The notes beneath the pieces were generated by a model, which ran no database searches, had not been told where the DNA came from, and was given only the letters and a program-made list of their open reading frames with translations. A program made the position numbers and the translations under genes. Shown here piece after piece: positions 42,511-50,799 of a stretch of DNA of 64,000 nt. The DNA is from UBA1426 sp052034085 (GTDB lineage: Bacteria > Bacillota > Clostridia > Peptostreptococcales > Anaerovoracaceae), in contig JBPOJA010000026.1 of NCBI GenBank assembly GCA_052034085.1, forward strand, positions 1 through 64,000, given 5' to 3'. How positions within the stretch are numbered: position 1 is the first letter of the stretch; each line of letters opens with the position of its first letter.

Positions 42511-43914
42511 TCAAAACTCAAGTTTTTCCTCAATGTAATTTCGGACTTCTGATATTGGCAGGCGAACCTGTTCCATTGTATCACGGTCGCGGACGGTTAC
42601 TGCCCCGTCGGCTTCCGTGTCGAAGTCAACAGTTATACAGAAGGGTGTGCCTATCTCATCCTGCCTTCTGTAGCGCTTTCCTATGCTGCCCGGCAGGTCA
42701 TAATCCACCATGAAATACCTGGCCAGCTCTTCATGAAGAGCCGATGCCGCCTCGTGCTGCTTCTTGGTAAGCGGCAGTACGGCTGCCTTGAATGGCGCCA
42801 GGGCCGGATGGAAGCGCAGTACAACGCGGGTGTCTTCCTTGCCGTTTACGTCAAGCACGGTCTCCTCGTCGTAAGCATCGCACAGAAAAGCCAGAGTCAT
42901 CCTGTCCAGGCCAAGCGACGGTTCGATGCAGTAGGGGATATATTTTTCATTGGTTTCGGGGTCCATATAGGTCATGTCCTGCCCCGAATGCTCCTGATGC
43001 TGCTTCAGGTCAAAGTCTGTCCTGTCAGCTATGCCCCAAAGCTCGCCCCAGCCAAAGGGGAACTTATACTCAAAGTCCGTGGTGGCCGCACTGTAATGGG
43101 AAAGCTCTTCCTGCTCATGATCCCTCAGTCTGATATTTTCCATTCTCATGCCCAGGGAGACAAGCCAGTTTTCACAGAAATCCCTCCAGTATTTGAACCA
43201 TTCGAGATCTGTACCGGGTTTACAGAAAAATTCCAGCTCCATCTGCTCGAATTCCCTTGTTCTGAATGTGAAATTTCCGGGAGTTATTTCGTTTCTGAAG
43301 GACTTGCCCACCTGGCCAATCCCAAAGGGGATCTTTTTTCTGGTGGTTCTGGCAACATTTTTAAAGTTGACGAAAATGCCCTGAGCGGTTTCGGGCCTTA
43401 AAAACAGCTCAGCCTGAGAATCCTCGGTAACACCCTGAAAGGTTTTGAACATAAGGTTGAACTTTCTGATTGCCGTATAATCGTGCTTGCCGCACACGGG
43501 ACACGGCACCTCCTGCTCAGTCAGAAAATCCTGCAGTTTTTCGTTGGACCAGCCGTCCACGCTTATATTCATATTTTCTTTGGACTTTATGTAGTCTTCT
43601 GCCAACTTGTCGGCTCTGAACCTGGATTTGCAGCTTTTGCAGTCAATAAGAGGGTCCGAAAAACCTGCCACATGACCTGATGCCACCCAGGTTTTCGGGT
43701 TCATCAGAATGGCCGCATCCAGACCCACATTGTACTTGGATTCCTGAATAAATTTTTTCCACCAGGCTTTTTTTACATTGTTTTTCAGCTCCACTCCCAC
43801 CGGGCCGTAATCCCATGTATTGGCCAGGCCACCGTAAATCTCGGATCCGGGAAATACAAAACCCCTGGACTTGGCCAGAGCCACGATCAGGTCCAAAGTA
43901 AAATCTTTACTCAT
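42511..43914 (-). CDS. glyS: Glycyl-tRNA synthetase (one-chain, class II)
   Basis: A 467-residue dimer-type GlyRS that charges tRNA-Gly. This form is found in archaea, eukaryotes and many Gram-positives, in place of the two-subunit GlyQ/GlyS. Class II motifs are visible: RPETAQGIFVNFKN with FGIGQVGKSFRNEITPG (motif 2 region), and EPSLGLDRMTLAFL (motif 3). The Cys-rich insert CKSCKSRF with CPVCGKHD could bind zinc. The C-terminal anticodon domain ends EVRNYIEEKLEF. No T-box leader was found in the short gap before it. Confidence 0.95.
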   Translation of the reverse strand: MSKDFTLDLIVALAKSRGFVFPGSEIYGGLANTWDYGPVGVELKNNVKKAWWKKFIQESKYNVGLDAAILMNPKTWVASGHVAGFSDPLIDCKSCKSRFRADKLAEDYIKSKENMNISVDGWSNEKLQDFLTEQEVPCPVCGKHDYTAIRKFNLMFKTFQGVTEDSQAELFLRPETAQGIFVNFKNVARTTRKKIPFGIGQVGKSFRNEITPGNFTFRTREFEQMELEFFCKPGTDLEWFKYWRDFCENWLVSLGMRMENIRLRDHEQEELSHYSAATTDFEYKFPFGWGELWGIADRTDFDLKQHQEHSGQDMTYMDPETNEKYIPYCIEPSLGLDRMTLAFLCDAYDEETVLDVNGKEDTRVVLRFHPALAPFKAAVLPLTKKQHEAASALHEELARYFMVDYDLPGSIGKRYRRQDEIGTPFCITVDFDTEADGAVTVRDRDTMEQVRLPISEVRNYIEEKLEF

Positions 43915-43965
43915 ATTATCTTGTTTGCTCCAATCTCACTAATCTTTCCTGCCCTACCAGCTTTT

Positions 43966-44586
43966 CTAGTCTTCGGGCTTAAATTCATCTGCAACTTCTT
44001 CGACAAAATCCTCCACATCTTCCGCTACATCTGCGCCTTTTTTCTTTGCTTTATCGAAAGCGTCGGAGGCTTTGTCAAAAGCTTCGCTGGCTTTTGATTT
44101 GACACTTTCAAAGACTTCGCCGCCCTTTTCCTTCATCTCATCGGCAATGATTGAACCTTTTTCAACTACTTCTTCGAAAGTATCCGTGGCCATTTCGCTT
44201 ATATCGACAACCTCGCCACTATCCTTAACCAGCTCAACTGTGCACTTGGTTCCGAAGACAGCCACAACACCGGCCACCGCTGCCCATGGAGCCAGAACTG
44301 TTCCCACTATACCAACATTGACGGGCAGATTGAGCATGACATCGTCGCCTTTTCTGACCACTATTTTTGAAACATTGCCTTTTTTGATGGCGGCCTTAAC
44401 TTTTTCAACTATTGCAGAACTATGTTCTCCAAGTTTGCTTCTGGATTTGATATCCATGGATTCCTCAATGGCTATGATGGCATCCACAACGCTGCCTTCA
44501 GCCGCTTCCAGAGCTTCCTTAGCTTCTTTGTAGCTGACTCCGGTTCTGTCTTTTACCAGTTCAATCTTTTCCAATGTAATCTCCAT
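43966..44586 (-). CDS. UBA-like/DUF4342 protein
   Basis: A 206-residue protein. The N-terminal ~45 residues (LEKIELVKDRTGVSYKEAKE, ALEAAEGSVVDAIIAIEE) are a UBA-like three-helix module as in DUF4342 proteins. A middle beta segment (KIVVRKGDDVMLNLPVNVG) and a hydrophobic stretch (IVGTVLAPWAAVAGVVAVF, ~110-130) follow. The last 75 residues are a highly charged amphipathic helix (ASEAFDKASDAFDKAKKK), like apolipoprotein or LEA-type repeats. It sits between recO and glyS. Function is unknown; a membrane-associated or stress role is possible. Confidence 0.75.
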   Translation of the reverse strand: MEITLEKIELVKDRTGVSYKEAKEALEAAEGSVVDAIIAIEESMDIKSRSKLGEHSSAIVEKVKAAIKKGNVSKIVVRKGDDVMLNLPVNVGIVGTVLAPWAAVAGVVAVFGTKCTVELVKDSGEVVDISEMATDTFEEVVEKGSIIADEMKEKGGEVFESVKSKASEAFDKASDAFDKAKKKGADVAEDVEDFVEEVADEFKPED

Positions 44587-44602
44587 TGCTTTCTCTCCTC
44601 TC

Positions 44603-45349
44603 TTATTCCAGAATCTTCATGCATTCTTCGGTTTTCAGACAACCTATGTCTAAATGACAAAGGGAATAATTTTTTACAACCTCCCGCAAAATGGGAAGCG
44701 CATCCTCATTTAAAGTCAGTTTTTCCAGGCCGGAAAAAGCTGTCTCCGTCAAAAAATCGATTACACTTACTATATCAAATCCCGACCCGTAAATCAATTG
44801 TTCCTTATGCTCTTCCTTGTCGGAACACGCAGGACAGAGCCTTCCACCTTCCGCGACCGAGAACCCTCCGCCTTTTTCCTCAGAACCGCATCTGACGCAG
44901 GTTTTCAGATTCGGTGCACAGCCCATGAGCTTGAGGGTCTTGAACTGATAGGCCAGCAGAAGTATCTCAAACTCCTTGGTCCTTTTTTCCATGTGTGTGA
45001 GAAACTCAAGCAGCATGTTGAAAAGTTTAGGGGCCGGCGCGTCTTCCGGCAACAGTTTCCCTGTAAATTCCATAGCCATGGAAGCGTACATGTATTTGTC
45101 AAGGTCGGCGCCAAGACCGTAATGCGATGAAATCAAGTCGCTGTTGTTGATATGATATTTGTCGCCGGTCTTTCTTATTTCATATTTCCCATGGGCAAAG
45201 GGCCGCAGGGCCGCTGCGGAACGACTCTTGCCTCCTTCGTTGATGGAAGTGCCTGCACTTATAATGCCGCGTGCCTTGCTGAACAGCACTATCATACGCC
45301 TGCCGGAAGCAATTTTATGTTGTCTTAAAACAATGGCCTCTAATTCCAC
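44603..45349 (-). CDS. recO: DNA repair protein RecO
   Basis: About 248 residues. RecO anneals SSB-coated strands and loads RecA with RecR. The start is the GTG before ELEAIVLRQHKI, preceded by AGAGG at 5 bases. A longer frame would read through the REP palindrome P3 and gain a false leader. The N-terminal OB fold (MIVLFSKARGIISAGT) and the zinc finger (CVRCGSEEKGGGFSVAEGGR, then LCPACSD) are clear. It follows era, as is common in Firmicutes. Confidence 0.9.
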   Translation of the reverse strand: MELEAIVLRQHKIASGRRMIVLFSKARGIISAGTSINEGGKSRSAAALRPFAHGKYEIRKTGDKYHINNSDLISSHYGLGADLDKYMYASMAMEFTGKLLPEDAPAPKLFNMLLEFLTHMEKRTKEFEILLLAYQFKTLKLMGCAPNLKTCVRCGSEEKGGGFSVAEGGRLCPACSDKEEHKEQLIYGSGFDIVSVIDFLTETAFSGLEKLTLNEDALPILREVVKNYSLCHLDIGCLKTEECMKILE

Positions 45350-45369
45350 ATCAACCTCTTTGATGACAG

Positions 45370-45423
45370 ATGACAGGGGGACAGCCCTTTTGACACATGA
45401 CAAAAGGGCTGTCCCCCTGTCAT
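45370..45423. repeat. REP-like palindrome P3 between era and recO
   Basis: A 23-base stem (left arm from 45370, right arm to 45423) with an 8-base loop, of the GGGGGACAGCCC subtype. Two direct CACCTGTCAT copies follow to 45443. It lies ~20 bases before the recO start and its translation explains an apparent N-terminal extension of recO. Confidence 0.88.
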
Positions 45424-45442
45424 CACCTGTCATCACCTGTCA

Positions 45443-46372
45443 TCATTCCTTATACCCCAATTCCGAAATTGCGAAGCTGCTGTTCCGCCAGTTTTCCCGG
45501 ACTTTCACATAAAGTTCGAGAAATACGTGGGCGCCCAGCAGGGCCTCAATTTCCAGCCTGGCGCTTTTTCCTATGCCCTTGAGCTTTTTGCCGCCTTTGC
45601 CAATAATAATGCCTTTGTGTGACTGTTTTTCACAGTAAATCAAGGCTGATATTCTGATCAGATTCTCTGACTCTACAAAGTTTTCAATCTCTACTGCTAT
45701 GCCGTGGGGAATTTCCTCTTCAAGATAATGAAGGGCTTTTTCTCTTATGATTTCACTTACCAGAAATCTTTCGGGATGGTCAGTTACCATGTCGGCAGGG
45801 AAAAACATGGGCCCTTCCGGGATGTAATCCCTTATCACTTCCATCACTTTATCCACATTTTTTCCCGTCAGGGCCGATATACCCATAATGTGATCGAACA
45901 CTCCTGCTGCTTCATAGTCCTCATAAATTTCCCTGAAGGTTTCGGGACCCATGACATCGATTTTGTTGATGAGAAGTATGGCTTTTGTGCCGGACTTTTT
46001 TATCATCTCCAGAATCATATCGCCATCTCTCATGGGCCTGTCCACCAGATAAAGAATCAGATCCACTTCATGCAATGTGTTGGATGCCACACTGCTCATG
46101 TATGAACCCAGTTTGGTCCTGGGCTTGTGAATGCCCGGCGTATCCAGGAACACTATCTGCATTCCGGCCTCTTGCCCGCTTTCCCCGGGTCGGTCTTTGT
46201 TTTCCTGCCGCTCCGTGTAAATGCCTCTTATTACGTTTCTTGTGGTCTGGGGCTTGTCGGCGGTGATAGCCACTTTCTCCCCCAAAATATAGTTAAGCAG
46301 ACTGGATTTTCCCACATTTGGCCTGCCTATGATTCCTACAAACCCGGATTTCATTAATTTCTGCTGCTCCAT
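45443..46372 (-). CDS. era: GTPase Era
   Basis: A 309-residue GTPase needed for 30S ribosome maturation. G1 GRPNVGKSS (~residues 17-25), G2 TTRN, G3 LDTPGIHKP, G4 INKID and the C-terminal KH domain with GIIIGKGGKKLKGIG are all present. A ~17-residue hydrophilic insert (ERQENKDRPGESGQEAG) lies between G2 and G3, which is unusual for Era. It follows cdd by 8 bases. Confidence 0.95.
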   Translation of the reverse strand: MEQQKLMKSGFVGIIGRPNVGKSSLLNYILGEKVAITADKPQTTRNVIRGIYTERQENKDRPGESGQEAGMQIVFLDTPGIHKPRTKLGSYMSSVASNTLHEVDLILYLVDRPMRDGDMILEMIKKSGTKAILLINKIDVMGPETFREIYEDYEAAGVFDHIMGISALTGKNVDKVMEVIRDYIPEGPMFFPADMVTDHPERFLVSEIIREKALHYLEEEIPHGIAVEIENFVESENLIRISALIYCEKQSHKGIIIGKGGKKLKGIGKSARLEIEALLGAHVFLELYVKVRENWRNSSFAISELGYKE

Positions 46373-46380
46373 TTTGCCTT

Positions 46381-46782
46381 TTATCTTTCCAGCCGGAAAC
46401 CTTCCGGCAAAAGTTCTGTTATTTTATATACTTTCAGGTGGTCTTCATCCTCCCCGGTTATTATCCTCAGGTCATCGCCGAATTCGAACATGAACTGACG
46501 GCAGATGCCGCAGGGAAGCACGGCCCCTTCAGACGAAACCACCGCCACGGTATGAAAGTCTTTTCTGCCTTCTGAGATTGCCTTTACGAAAGCTGTCCGT
46601 TCGGCGCAAATAGTTGCACCGAGGGATGAGTTTTCCACATTTACTCCCGTAAAAACCTCTCCGCCACGGGTCAGAAGAGCCGCGCCTACTGCAAAGTTGG
46701 AAAATGGTGCATAAGCCTTGTTCAGCATGCTCTTCGCCAGTCGAAACAGTTCTTTATCCCTTGATCCGTCATTATTATTCAT
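46381..46782 (-). CDS. cdd: Cytidine deaminase
   Basis: A 133-residue zinc enzyme converting cytidine to uridine. The zinc motif is CAERTAFVKAI (with the proton-shuttle Glu) and LPCGICRQFMFEF. NVENSSLGATI is the substrate segment. Length is standard. Upstream (46786-46840) are three imperfect copies of a segment with a GGGAG ribosome-site core. Usually dgkA lies between ybeY and cdd in Firmicutes; here it is missing. Confidence 0.94.
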   Translation of the reverse strand: MNNNDGSRDKELFRLAKSMLNKAYAPFSNFAVGAALLTRGGEVFTGVNVENSSLGATICAERTAFVKAISEGRKDFHTVAVVSSEGAVLPCGICRQFMFEFGDDLRIITGEDEDHLKVYKITELLPEGFRLER

Positions 46783-46843
46783 CTTATTTTACTCCCCGAA
46801 CCTCTTTTCTCCCGAATCTTTCACTCCCTGAACCTATTTCCGG

Positions 46844-47299
46844 TTAATCGCGGGAAAGACCCACTTTGGCCAGGATTGCTTCTTCTTTCTCCCTCATACC
46901 CGCTTTTTCATCTTCTGTCCCATGGTCGAAGCCCAAAAGATGCAAAATGCTGTGAACGAATAGATACGTGAGCTCTCTCTCGGGGGAATGTCCGAATTCA
47001 TCGGCCTGAAGCAGAGCCTGTTCGGTGCATATAACCACATCCCCCAGCAGAACCTTACCTGTCGGCGGCAGGTCTCCGATTCCATCGTACTGAGGGAAAG
47101 ACAAAACATCGGTGGTTCTGTCCACTCCCCTGTAAAGGGCATTCAATTCGCGTATTTCCTCACTGCTGACAAAACTGACGGAAACGGCAAACCTGTCGGG
47201 CTCCAGATCATTTTCCGTAAAACAGATTTCCGCCGCCTCACGGATCTTTTTAAGTATGGTTCTGCCGGGTTTTCTCTCGTTGCTGAAAATCAGTTCCAT
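46844..47299 (-). CDS. ybeY: Endoribonuclease YbeY
   Basis: A 151-residue metal-dependent RNase for 16S rRNA 3' maturation and ribosome quality control. The zinc motif HSILHLLGFDH (H-x3-H-x5-H) is at ~residues 114-124, and TDVLSFPQYDG precedes it. An 11-base segment containing AGGTGGAG is tandemly doubled directly before the ATG (47300-47321), so there are two Shine-Dalgarno copies. It lies 44 bases after phoH, the usual order. Confidence 0.93.
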   Translation of the reverse strand: MELIFSNERKPGRTILKKIREAAEICFTENDLEPDRFAVSVSFVSSEEIRELNALYRGVDRTTDVLSFPQYDGIGDLPPTGKVLLGDVVICTEQALLQADEFGHSPERELTYLFVHSILHLLGFDHGTEDEKAGMREKEEAILAKVGLSRD

Positions 47300-47343
47300 T
47301 GCTCCACCTTTGCTCCACCTTTTGTTTTCTTTTGCCTTACTTT

Positions 47344-48342
47344 TTACACATCAACCTTGTCCATCTGCTTCTGAAAATATTCGTAGGCGTTGATAATCCG
47401 TCTTACCAGAGGATGTCTCACCACATCTTCATCTTTCAGGAAGCAGAAATCAATGCCTCTGACATTTTTTAATATTTTGTGGGCTTCCACCAGGCCTGAC
47501 TGAGTATGTCCCGGAAGGTCTATCTGGGTAATGTCGCCTGTGATGACCGCTTTTGATCCGAAGCCCATCCTTGTCAGAAACATCTTCATCTGCTCTCCGG
47601 TTGTGTTCTGAGCTTCGTCCAAAATAATAAATGAATTGTCAAGAGTCCTCCCCCTCATATAAGCAAGGGGAACCACTTCTATAATTTCCCGTTCTTTCAG
47701 ACGCAGGGCTCCGTCCCTTCCCAGCATGTCATAAAGGGCATCATAAAGCGGCCTCAGATAAGGATCCACCTTTTCCTGGAGATCTCCCGGCAAAAACCCC
47801 AGTCGCTCTCCTGCTTCCACGGCCGGTCTTGCCAGGACGATTTTTTCCACTTCCTTATTTTTGAGAGCGTTTATCGCCAGGGCGACTGCAATGTAGGTTT
47901 TTCCGGTTCCGGCAGGGCCTATGCCGAAACAGATGTCATGTTCCCTTATGCTCTTTGCATAAAGGGTTTGACCCAGGGTTTTGGGCTTAATGGCCTTGCC
48001 TCTGTGCGTAAAACATAAAACATCCCCATTAAGCTTTGATTTACTATAGGACAAACCTTGTTTTTTCAAGCTTATTGCATAATTGACTGTTTGGCCGTCA
48101 AGCTTTTCTCCCGCCTGAATAATTGCCACAAGCTCTTCAATGAGGCCGGCTGCTTCCCTGGCTTCATCACCAAGCACGATGAGATTCCCTTCTCTTTGAA
48201 TAAGGTCAACCCTGTAGTTGTCCCTGATGATTTTCAGGTTGGTGTCTCCCGGGCCAAAGAGCTGATGGCCTTCCGCCTCAGAACTCAGCTCGATTTTTAT
48301 CTCGTTAATATCGTTTGTTGTATTTATTACGTTGCTTCCCAA
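47344..48342 (-). CDS. phoH: PhoH-family ATPase
   Basis: A 332-residue PhoH-like protein with an N-terminal KH-like segment and a C-terminal P-loop ATPase. Walker A is GPAGTGKTYIAVALA (~residues 141-155), Walker B FIILDEAQN, followed by FLTRMGFGSKAVITGD. It starts at TTG with GAGGAG upstream. Two copies of ATCCCTTCGAA at an 18-base period lie in the leader (48386-48414). Partner of ybeY in RNA metabolism by conserved neighbourhood. Confidence 0.93.
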   Translation of the reverse strand: MGSNVINTTNDINEIKIELSSEAEGHQLFGPGDTNLKIIRDNYRVDLIQREGNLIVLGDEAREAAGLIEELVAIIQAGEKLDGQTVNYAISLKKQGLSYSKSKLNGDVLCFTHRGKAIKPKTLGQTLYAKSIREHDICFGIGPAGTGKTYIAVALAINALKNKEVEKIVLARPAVEAGERLGFLPGDLQEKVDPYLRPLYDALYDMLGRDGALRLKEREIIEVVPLAYMRGRTLDNSFIILDEAQNTTGEQMKMFLTRMGFGSKAVITGDITQIDLPGHTQSGLVEAHKILKNVRGIDFCFLKDEDVVRHPLVRRIINAYEYFQKQMDKVDV

Positions 48343-48420
48343 GTAATTTTCTCCTCAAAGTTTATATACTTCTTTGAAACAATTAATCCCTTCGAAATTA
48401 TCGATCCCTTCGAATTATAG

Positions 48421-48447
48421 AAAAGAATAACCCGACTGGCGGGTTAT
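48421..48447 (-). terminator. Rho-independent terminator of rpsU
   Basis: ATAACCCG (48427-48434) pairs with CGGGTTAT (48440-48447) with a 5-base loop. On the minus strand the stem is followed by TCTTTT. It starts 15 bases after the rpsU stop. Confidence 0.9.
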
Positions 48448-48462
48448 CCTTATCACACTATT

Positions 48463-48642
48463 TTAATATTTTCTTGCTTTTTTCCGTGCCGCCTCGGATT
48501 TTTTCTTCCTTCTGACACTGGGCTTTTCATAGTGTTCCCTTTTGCGAAGCTCAGACATGACGCCGTCTCTGGCACAGGAACGCTTGAATCTCTTTAAAGC
48601 GCTTTCGAGGTTTTCACCCTCTCTAACAACCACTTGAGCCAT
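48463..48642 (-). CDS. rpsU: 30S ribosomal protein S21
   Basis: A 59-residue basic protein, MAQVVVREGENLESALKRF at the start and RRKKKSEAARKKARKY at the end, a clear S21. It binds the small subunit near the mRNA path and helps initiation. GGAGGGAGGG lies ahead of the ATG. It has its own sigma-A promoter and terminator, so it is a single-gene unit between the HIT gene and phoH. An IS element now lies directly upstream of its -35 box. Confidence 0.95.
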   Translation of the reverse strand: MAQVVVREGENLESALKRFKRSCARDGVMSELRKREHYEKPSVRRKKKSEAARKKARKY

Positions 48643-48747
48643 CTATCCATTTTCCCTCCCTCCGTATTTAGGACTTCCGCATTGTCACTCCCGGGCTCAC
48701 GCCCCTTCCTAAATAGAGTTTGTGGAGCGGTTTGCTTACGACTTATC

Positions 48748-48776
48748 ATTATAACTGCTTACTAAAGAATAGGCAA
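48748..48776 (-). promoter_or_regulatory. Sigma-A promoter of rpsU
   Basis: TTGCCT (48771-48776), a 17-base spacer and TATAAT (48748-48753) on the minus strand. The left target duplication of the IS element begins at 48777, immediately upstream of the -35 box, so the core promoter is intact but any upstream element now comes from the duplicated target. Confidence 0.88.
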
Positions 48777-48804
48777 GCAAATTTATTATAAGATTTACTA
48801 ATTG
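48777..48804. repeat. Target-site duplication, left copy (28 bases)
   Basis: This 28-base A/T-rich sequence, starting GCAAATTTATTATAAG, is repeated exactly at 50368-50395 on the other side of the IS element. Confidence 0.95.
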
Positions 48805-50367
48805 TATGAAGCACAAATGATAATGTCACCCTGTAAACGCAAATGAAAATGACACAGTAAAGAATTACAATGGAGCCTGGGAGGTGGTTCCGTTGAGAAA
48901 GGTGGCATTAACAGTGAAAGAAGAATACGTCTATCAACAAATCAAGAATTATGTGCACCAGGGTGGCAATTTTAAGGCTTTGTGTTTAAGATTAGGCTGC
49001 AGCGAAAGAACGGCCCGGCGAAAAATAGCGGGCTACAAAAAAGAAGGTAGAGCTTTCTTCCGCCACAAAAATCATGATAACAAACCAGCTACAACCATAT
49101 CGGAAGATAAGAGAAGAGAGTTGATTGAGCTATACAACAAGCTATATTTTGACGCAAACTTTACACATTTTCATCGGCTGCTACAAAGGACTAATTCCGA
49201 ATTCAGAAATCTCAGCCTTTCTACCATACGAAACATTATGAAAGAAAATGATATACTCTCGCCCTTAGCCTTTAGAAGCACTAAAAAAGCCCTGAGAATC
49301 AAAGACAAGCAGGAAATAGAAGCAAGTAATCAGGAAGAACCTGTTAAGATAGAAGAACCAACCGTAAGCATTTCTCCTCATCCAAGAAGGGAAAAATCTA
49401 AATATGCAGGAGAATTAATTTATCAGGATGGATCTGTACATCCCTGGTTTAATGGTGCTTATACAACCCTGCATGCAGCCGTGGATGATGCTACGAGCAC
49501 ATTGGTAGGGGCCAGATTTGAAGAACAGGAGACTCTAAAAGGCCATTACCATGTCCTTGCTCAAATTCTTAAAAACCATGGTATACTTAACAAGCTTGGT
49601 GTTGATGGGCGTACTGTATTTGAATACAAAAGAAAGGGCCTGACTTCTTTGGAGGAAGATGCCGCTACTCAATTTGGCTATGCCTGTAAGACTTTAGGCA
49701 TACAGCTACGATCCACAACCAGCGCTCAAGCTCAGGGGAAGATTGAAAGACTCTTTGGCACTTTACAATCACGCCTTGTTGTCGAATTACGACTCCAAGG
49801 CGTGACCACAATCGAGCAAGCCAATGAGTTCTTGAAATCATATATCCCCATACATAATCAAGAATTCGCTGCTCCACTTAAATCTATACCATCAGCCTAT
49901 GAGAAGCAACTATCTGATGAGGAAATCAATCTGATTTTGGCTGTAATTTCCAAAAGGACTGTAGATGGTGGTCATTGCATCGCCTACGACAAGCAGCATT
50001 ACCGCTTTCTTGACAGCTATGGAAATCGCATACCCTTGGCTCCAAAGCAGACAGTCTTGGTAATCCGTGCTTTTGATGGCCAATTGTTCGCTTCTTGCAA
50101 GGATAGACTCTTTGCCTTGCAGCAAGTTGCTGACCACAAGAAACATTCTTATGACCTGGATTTTATTACTGAAAAACAAAAGACTCCAAAACCCTATATT
50201 CCACCTTTTATGCATCCCTGGCGGAAAAATGAATTCGAAGCCTTTGCTAAAGATTATCGATCTTCAAAATATTCCTTTGAAGAGCTTATGTATTCAACCG
50301 AAAATATCTACTCCCTAGAAAACTCATATTTTTGATTTTTGGGTGACATTTTCATTTGTGCTTGACA
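48805..50367 (+). mobile_element. IS1202-like insertion sequence, complete
   Basis: The 1563-base element is bounded by 27-base terminal inverted repeats that match at 24 positions (outer part TG..AAGCACAAATGA, inner part AATGTCACCC). A subterminal copy of the repeat core lies at 48836-48856. It carries one transposase gene filling nearly the whole length. The 28-base target duplication and the transposase type fit the IS1202 family, known for unusually long duplications (about 24-29 bases). Intact ends and perfect duplication suggest a recent insertion. Confidence 0.9.
48893..50335 (+). CDS. IS1202-family DDE transposase
   Basis: About 480 residues from a TTG preceded by GGGAGG; a GTG at 48884 is an alternative start. 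The N-terminal helix-turn-helix (FKALCLRLGCSERTARRKIA) binds the ends. FDANFTHFHRLLQ and TLHAAVDDATSTLVGARFEEQETLKGHYHV (the latter shown only for its D and E positions) belong to the integrase-like core. Catalytic Asp candidates lie in YQDGSVHPWF and LGVDGRTVFEY, with Glu in QAQGKIERLFGTLQSRL. The frame is intact, so the element may be active. Confidence 0.88.
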   Translation: MRKVALTVKEEYVYQQIKNYVHQGGNFKALCLRLGCSERTARRKIAGYKKEGRAFFRHKNHDNKPATTISEDKRRELIELYNKLYFDANFTHFHRLLQRTNSEFRNLSLSTIRNIMKENDILSPLAFRSTKKALRIKDKQEIEASNQEEPVKIEEPTVSISPHPRREKSKYAGELIYQDGSVHPWFNGAYTTLHAAVDDATSTLVGARFEEQETLKGHYHVLAQILKNHGILNKLGVDGRTVFEYKRKGLTSLEEDAATQFGYACKTLGIQLRSTTSAQAQGKIERLFGTLQSRLVVELRLQGVTTIEQANEFLKSYIPIHNQEFAAPLKSIPSAYEKQLSDEEINLILAVISKRTVDGGHCIAYDKQHYRFLDSYGNRIPLAPKQTVLVIRAFDGQLFASCKDRLFALQQVADHKKHSYDLDFITEKQKTPKPYIPPFMHPWRKNEFEAFAKDYRSSKYSFEELMYSTENIYSLENSYF

Positions 50368-50395
50368 GCAAATTTATTATAAGATTTACTAATTG
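50368..50395. repeat. Target-site duplication, right copy (28 bases)
   Basis: Exact copy of 48777-48804. Before insertion this sequence stood once between the HIT gene stop (7 bases away) and the rpsU promoter. Confidence 0.95.
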
Positions 50396-50402
50396 ACCCG
50401 TA

Positions 50403-50744
50403 TCAACCCGGCGGCCACTTCATGAGTCTCTTGCCCAGCAGGTGGAAGTGCACGTGATCAACGGTCTGCATCCCATCCCTTCCGCAGTTGCTTACCAGCC
50501 TGTAACCATTTTCCAGACCGAGGTCTTTAGCAATTTCCCTGACTTTTCCCATCAGATAGCCCAATACTTCCTGATGATGCTCCTCTATATGATCCAATGA
50601 AGCTATATGTTCTTTGGGAATTATAAGCACATGAACGGGAGCCTGCGGATTCAAATCGTGAAAGGCAAGTATTTTATCGTCTTCATAAACGGGATTCGAG
50701 GGAATCTCTTTATTCACTATTTTGCAAAAAATACAATTATCCAT
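50403..50744 (-). CDS. HIT-family nucleotide-binding protein
   Basis: A 113-residue histidine-triad protein that would hydrolyse adenosine phosphoramidates or related dinucleotides. The zinc-like N-terminal DNCIFCKIV and the triad HVHFHLLGKR (~residues 95-104) are present. The start is the ATG before DNCIFCK, preceded by GGAGG at 5 bases. It is the usual HIT gene next to rpsU in clostridia. The IS element now separates it from rpsU. Confidence 0.93.
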   Translation of the reverse strand: MDNCIFCKIVNKEIPSNPVYEDDKILAFHDLNPQAPVHVLIIPKEHIASLDHIEEHHQEVLGYLMGKVREIAKDLGLENGYRLVSNCGRDGMQTVDHVHFHLLGKRLMKWPPG

Positions 50745-50799
50745 GTCTTCCTCCATTTCCTATGGCTATGATTATTAATTATCTGTCGGCATTCAGACC

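Noticed and set aside
48777..48804. The IS target as a chromosomal dif site
   Set aside because: One half resembles a XerD arm (TTATAATAAAT) but no XerC arm or proper spacing is found, and the sequence is simply A/T-rich.
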